Assembly: GCF_004514425.2 (NCBI RefSeq)
Contig: NZ_MYFN02000002.1
Coordinates: forward strand, 62,001 to 126,000
Reading direction: 5' to 3'
DNA from: Shinella sumterensis
GTDB taxonomy: Bacteria; Pseudomonadota; Alphaproteobacteria; Rhizobiales; Rhizobiaceae
DNA: 64,000 nt
Numbering within the stretch: the first letter of the stretch is position 1; each line of letters begins with the position of its first letter. Position numbers and translations under genes: made by a program. Shown piece by piece: positions 60,464 through 64,000 of this stretch. Below the pieces are notes generated by a model. It had not been told where the DNA came from. It saw only the letters and a list, made by a program, of their open reading frames with translations, and did no database searches.

Positions 60464-60487
60464 AAACCGGCCCGTTTCGGCCGGGCC
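60464..60487 (-). terminator. Probable terminator of purD
   Basis: On the minus strand GGCCCG / CGGGCC forms a GC-rich hairpin beginning right after the purD stop and followed by GGTTTGCTC. Its weak T-tail makes the call tentative. Confidence 0.4.
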
Positions 60488-61759
60488 TCAGGCCTGTTCG
60501 CGGGCGACGGCGCGCCAGCCGATATCGCGGCGGCAGAAGCCGTTGTCCCATGTCACGGCGTCGACGGCGGCATAAGCGGCCTTTTGCGCTTCCGCCACCG
60601 TCGGCGCGACGGCGGTGACGTTGAGAACGCGGCCGCCTGTCGCGACCAGGTGTCCGTCCTTCAGGGCTGTCCCGGCGTGGAACACCTTCGTCGCCGCGTC
60701 ATCCGCCGGCAGCGACAGGATCGGCGTGTTCTTCTCATAGGCGCCCGGATAACCCTTCGATGCCATGACGACGGTGAGCGCCGGCGCGTCGCGCCATTCC
60801 GCGGTGACCTTGTCGAGCCGGCCAACGGCGGATGCGTGGAGGATCGGCAGCAGGTCGCTGTCCAGGCGCATCATCAGCACCTGGCATTCGGGATCGCCGA
60901 AACGCACGTTGTATTCGATGAGTTCGGGACCCTTGGCGGTGATCATCAGGCCGGCGAAAAGCACGCCCTGGAACGCATGGCCATCCGCCGCCATGCCACG
61001 GATCGTCGGCTCGATGATTTCCCTCATCGTGCGGTCGACCATGTCAGGCGTCATGACCGGGGCGGGCGAATAGGCGCCCATGCCGCCCGTATTGGGTCCG
61101 GTATCGCCGTCACCGACGCGCTTGTGATCCTGTGCCGAGGCGAGCGGCAGGGCGTTTACGCCGTCGCACAGGCAGAAGAAGCTCGCCTCCTCGCCGTCGA
61201 GGAAGGCTTCCACCACCACTTCGGCACCGGCCGCGCCGAAGGCGCCGTCGAAGCAATCGTCGATCGCTGCAAGTGCCTCATCCAGCGTCATGGCGACGGT
61301 CACGCCCTTGCCGGCGGCAAGGCCATCGGCCTTGATGACGATGGGCGCACCCTGCTCGTTGACATAGGCCTTGGCGGCGGCTGCATCGATGAAGCGCTGG
61401 TAGGCGCCCGTGGGAATGTCGTATTTCGCGCAGAGATCCTTGGTGAAGCCCTTGGAGCCTTCGAGTTGGGCGGCCGCCGCCGACGGGCCGAAAACGTCGA
61501 TGCCCTTGGCGCGCAGCACGTCGGCCAATCCTGCGACCAGAGGCGCTTCCGGACCGACGACGACGAAGGATACGCCGTTATCGGCACAGAAGGCGGCAAC
61601 GGCTTCGTGGTCTTCGATATCGAGCGCGACGAGCGTCGCGCATTCGGCTATGCCGGGATTGCCGGGTGCGGCATAGAGCGTCGTCAGCAGCGGCGACTGC
61701 GCCAGCTTCCAGGCAAGGGCGTGTTCGCGTCCGCCTGATCCGATCAACAGAACCTTCAT
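60488..61759 (-). CDS. purD: Phosphoribosylamine-glycine ligase
   Basis: ATP-grasp enzyme of purine synthesis that joins phosphoribosylamine and glycine. 423 residues. [22 protein letters not shown] at the N-terminus, [51 protein letters not shown] and [11 protein letters not shown] are all present. Start at the ATG that begins directly with the Rossmann strand. Confidence 0.98.
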   Translation of the reverse strand: MKVLLIGSGGREHALAWKLAQSPLLTTLYAAPGNPGIAECATLVALDIEDHEAVAAFCADNGVSFVVVGPEAPLVAGLADVLRAKGIDVFGPSAAAAQLEGSKGFTKDLCAKYDIPTGAYQRFIDAAAAKAYVNEQGAPIVIKADGLAAGKGVTVAMTLDEALAAIDDCFDGAFGAAGAEVVVEAFLDGEEASFFCLCDGVNALPLASAQDHKRVGDGDTGPNTGGMGAYSPAPVMTPDMVDRTMREIIEPTIRGMAADGHAFQGVLFAGLMITAKGPELIEYNVRFGDPECQVLMMRLDSDLLPILHASAVGRLDKVTAEWRDAPALTVVMASKGYPGAYEKNTPILSLPADDAATKVFHAGTALKDGHLVATGGRVLNVTAVAPTVAEAQKAAYAAVDAVTWDNGFCRRDIGWRAVAREQA

Positions 61760-61834
61760 GCCCGTACCCTCGATCCGTCCGTGATTAGCAGGCGGGTTAA
61801 GGGGACGGGGCGCAAAGGTCAAGGGCCTGCGGCT

Positions 61835-61936
61835 TCAGAGGGTGGCGGCACCCTTTTCCGCGACGGGACGGCCGAGGTTTTCCAGTTCGGTGTCGATCAG
61901 GTGCACGTCCTCGTACCAGTCGCGGGAACGCGATGG
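61835..61936 (-). pseudogene. Possible C-terminal gene remnant
   Basis: A minus-strand open stretch ends at TGA and reads PSRSRDWYEDVHLIDTEL and then NLGRPVAEKGAATL. The residue choice and GC-rich third positions are protein-like, but it is closed upstream by TAA at 61937-61939 and has no usable start. It may be the tail of a gene removed by deletion, or chance. No family recognised. Confidence 0.25.
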
Positions 61937-62028
61937 TTAGCGAATCGGTAATCAAACATGGATAATTCTAGGCAATCAAAGTTCACGGCGGCCTACTGCG
62001 GGGCCGTCGGTCAAACGAGGATTGTGTT

Positions 62029-62832
62029 TTGAGTATCCGTGTTACGACCGCAATGACTGCGGCTGCGCTTCTGTTTGCGCCCATATCCGCCCGTGCCGGC
62101 GATTACTTCTGGTCCGGCGACTGGTATCTGAAGGTGGGTGCGGCGGGCTTCTCCGCTCCGCGTTACGAAGGCTCCAAGAAGTACCTTTTCCAGGTCACGC
62201 CGCTGATCTCGCTCGGCAAGGCCGGCAGCACGGTTCGTTTCTCCTCGCGCAACGACAACCCGTCCTTCGCGCTGATCGACAACGGCGCCTTCCGCGCGGG
62301 TGCGACCGGCAAGCTGATCATGCCGCGCGACGAGGGTGATTCGGACGATCTGAAGGGCCTGACGCCGGTGAAGTTCGGCGGCGAACTCGGTGCTTTCGCC
62401 GAGGTCTATCCGACGGATTTCCTGCGCCTGCGCGGCGAAGTGCGCCACGGCATCCGCAGCCATCATGGTGTGGTCGCCGATATCGCGGCGGATGCCTTCG
62501 TCGACGTCGTGCCGAATGTCCGCGTTTCGGCAGGCCCGCGCATGACCATCGCGTCCAAGGACTACATGAAGACCTACTACGGCGTGAAGCCGAGCGAAGT
62601 CGCCGCGTCCGGTCTCGCGGCCTACGATCCGGGCGGCGGCATCCAGTCCGTCGGCGCGGGTGCGGCGATCACCTGGCAGGTCAACGAGAAGATCGAGACC
62701 AGCGCCTTTGCGGAATACAAACGCCTCGTCGGCCCGGCGGCGGATTCGAGCCTCGTCAAGCAGCGCGGTGACCGCGATCAGTTCCTGATCGGCGTCGCGG
62801 CGACCTACAAGTTCGATTTCACGCTCCGCTAA
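62029..62832 (+). CDS. MipA/OmpV family outer-membrane protein
   Basis: 267 residues. A signal peptide ending in SARA, then a beta-barrel with alternating strands: DWYLKVGAAGFSAPRYEG, FLRLRGEVRHGIRSHHG and a C-terminal ATYKFDFTLR. The family includes MipA scaffolds and OmpV porin-like proteins. A TTG codon was taken as start because GAGG lies 8 bases upstream and no ATG fits before the signal peptide; an ATG at 62053 would cut it short. Confidence 0.85.
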   Translation: MSIRVTTAMTAAALLFAPISARAGDYFWSGDWYLKVGAAGFSAPRYEGSKKYLFQVTPLISLGKAGSTVRFSSRNDNPSFALIDNGAFRAGATGKLIMPRDEGDSDDLKGLTPVKFGGELGAFAEVYPTDFLRLRGEVRHGIRSHHGVVADIAADAFVDVVPNVRVSAGPRMTIASKDYMKTYYGVKPSEVAASGLAAYDPGGGIQSVGAGAAITWQVNEKIETSAFAEYKRLVGPAADSSLVKQRGDRDQFLIGVAATYKFDFTLR

Positions 62833-62914
62833 ACCGCAACAGGGCGCCGTCGCAGGCTCACGGTTGCGACGGCGTGACGCTTGACCGGAACGTGAGCGCT
62901 TGCGATCAAGGTGC

Positions 62915-63868
62915 ATGATCACCACCTCGACCGATTCCGGCCGCGTCGCCGACGCACCGTCCAACAACTGGGTCTATCGCGTGCTGCCGCGCGCGCTCTG
63001 GCCCTATGCGCAGCTTGCCCGCTGGGACCGGCCGATCGGCTGGCAGCTGCTCATGTGGCCGTGCTTCTGGTCGGCTGCGCTCGCCGCCAATGTCGCGGCC
63101 GCCGCCGGGACGTTCGACTGGACGCGCTTCGTCTTCCATCTCGTGCTGTTCTTCATCGGCTCGGTGGCGATGCGCGGTGCGGGCTGCACCTATAACGACC
63201 TCGTCGACCACGATATCGACAATGCGGTGGCGCGCACCCGCTCGCGCCCGCTGCCATCCGGTCGCGTCACGCGCCGGCAGGCGAAGGTGTTCATGCTCCT
63301 GCAGACGCTGGTCGGCCTCGTCGTGCTGCTGCAATTCAACCGCTTCGCCGTGCTGCTTGCCATCGCCTCGTTGCTGATCGTCGCGATCTATCCCTTTGCG
63401 AAGCGCTTCACGGACTGGCCGCAGTTCTTTCTCGGCATGGCGTTTTCCTGGGGTGCGCTGATGGGCTGGGCCGCCGAATTCGGCACGCTCTCCCTGGCTG
63501 CCGGCACCCTCTATGTCGCCGCCATCGCCTGGACGGTGGGCTATGACACGATCTACGCCCATCAGGACAAGGAAGACGATGCGCTGATCGGCGTGCGCTC
63601 CACCGCGCGCCTGTTCGGCGATCGGACCAAGCAATGGCTGGTCGCTCTTTACGGTCTGACGGTCGCACTCATCGCCGTCTCGTTCTGGCTTGCCGGCGTC
63701 GGCATCGTCGCCTGGCTGGGGCTCGTCGTCGCGGCTTTCATGCTGGCCTGGCAGATCAGGACGCTCGACATCGACGATCCGGAGCAGTGTCTGGCGCTCT
63801 TCAAGTTCAACGGCGTCGTCGGCCTCAGCATCTTCCTCGCGCTGGCCGTCGCCATTCCTTTCGCCTGA
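62915..63868 (+). CDS. ubiA: 4-Hydroxybenzoate polyprenyltransferase
   Basis: Attaches the polyprenyl chain to 4-hydroxybenzoate in ubiquinone synthesis. 317 residues, about eight membrane segments. Both Asp-rich motifs are present: YNDLVDHDIDNAVARTRSRP and GYDTIYAHQDKEDD. RWDRPIGWQLLMWPCFWS near the N-terminus is typical. The ATG at 62915 has AAGG close by; a reading from 62900 adds only five residues. Confidence 0.95.
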   Translation: MITTSTDSGRVADAPSNNWVYRVLPRALWPYAQLARWDRPIGWQLLMWPCFWSAALAANVAAAAGTFDWTRFVFHLVLFFIGSVAMRGAGCTYNDLVDHDIDNAVARTRSRPLPSGRVTRRQAKVFMLLQTLVGLVVLLQFNRFAVLLAIASLLIVAIYPFAKRFTDWPQFFLGMAFSWGALMGWAAEFGTLSLAAGTLYVAAIAWTVGYDTIYAHQDKEDDALIGVRSTARLFGDRTKQWLVALYGLTVALIAVSFWLAGVGIVAWLGLVVAAFMLAWQIRTLDIDDPEQCLALFKFNGVVGLSIFLALAVAIPFA

Positions 63869-63871
63869 TCC

Positions 63872-64000
63872 TTAGCCCCGGCGCGCACTGTTCTGCGGGC
63901 AAAGGCCCGTGCGGCGGAGCGTTGCGGGATGCATGGCCAGCTCGAAGCCGCGGCGGGGCGGCCGGCCGTGCGAGACGAGGGCTGCATCCGCCTTGCGCAG
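63872..64000 (-). CDS. 3' end of an unidentified gene
   Basis: 42 C-terminal residues ending HPATLRRTGLCPQNSARRG before a TAA stop; the reading frame is open to the window edge. Basic, with no recognised motif. It is convergent with ubiA, with only 3 bases between the stops. Too short to identify. Confidence 0.5.
   Translation of the reverse strand: MRKADAALVSHGRPPRRGFELAMHPATLRRTGLCPQNSARRG

Noticed and set aside
61923-61950. GGAAC-like promoter before the MipA/OmpV gene
   Set aside because: GGAAC is present, but no TT stands at the required distance, so it was not called.

Overview
The window is a stretch of chromosome from a high-GC alphaproteobacterium, most likely a member of the Rhizobiaceae; the genus cannot be fixed from sequence alone. 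The evidence is a PraR-like XRE regulator, DUF982 and DUF2934 stress proteins, EcfG/RpoE2-type promoters (GGAAC-N16-nGTT), rhizobial intergenic palindromes of the RIME type, a TPP-riboswitch-controlled thiCOSGE operon, a sitABCD manganese importer behind a Fur/Mur-type box, and dense ABC-transporter and sugar-catabolic operons. No tRNA, rRNA, CRISPR array, integrase or transposase was seen.

Layout. 1-6.2 kb: trehalose/glycogen and general-stress block. treZ, a CBS-domain gene and treY (cut by the window edge) run leftward, and glgX runs rightward. Both sides appear to be driven by stress-sigma promoters that share one palindromic -35 element. A second stress operon follows (small protein, CBS protein, DUF982, DUF2934) behind its own EcfG-type promoter. 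6.2-11.6 kb: an SDR, a LysR/MFS divergent pair, ureidoglycine aminohydrolase, an ankyrin protein and a periplasmic pseudoazurin with an FNR-type site. 11.6-16.3 kb: thiamine biosynthesis (thiC-thiO-thiS-thiG-thiE) under a TPP riboswitch. 16.4-19.4 kb: a BAX-inhibitor-1 protein, an ECF sigma/anti-sigma pair, a YqaA membrane protein and a small hypothetical protein.

19.5-23.9 kb is the most interesting part. It is a compact, apparently co-transcribed cassette: XRE (PraR-like) regulator, HilA/SARP-like TPR regulator, a 79-residue peptide ending in two VSGGFLD heptads, a YcaO enzyme and a TfuA partner. This is the architecture of a ribosomally made, post-translationally modified peptide (RiPP) pathway, probably thioamide or azoline chemistry, with no dedicated exporter or protease in view.

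24-31.8 kb: a cystine-type ABC importer, a CofD/YvcK-family protein and a YehZYXW-type (betaine/osmoprotectant) ABC importer. 31.9-42.1 kb: a sugar ABC importer with two GMC flavoprotein oxidoreductases, an SDR and a Dabb protein, opposite a divergent LacI regulator; matching operators lie in front of both units. 42.1-49.5 kb: a second LacI regulon (Gfo/Idh oxidoreductase, CoA-transferase, enoyl-CoA hydratase, aldehyde dehydrogenase, and a divergent DUF993 TIM-barrel protein) that looks like an uncharacterised catabolic pathway. 49.6-64 kb: ung, a nucleoside hydrolase, a D-amino-acid dehydrogenase-like protein, sitABCD, a His-rich-tailed membrane protein, glyS, DUF523, a small exported protein, purD, MipA/OmpV, ubiA and the 3' end of one more gene.
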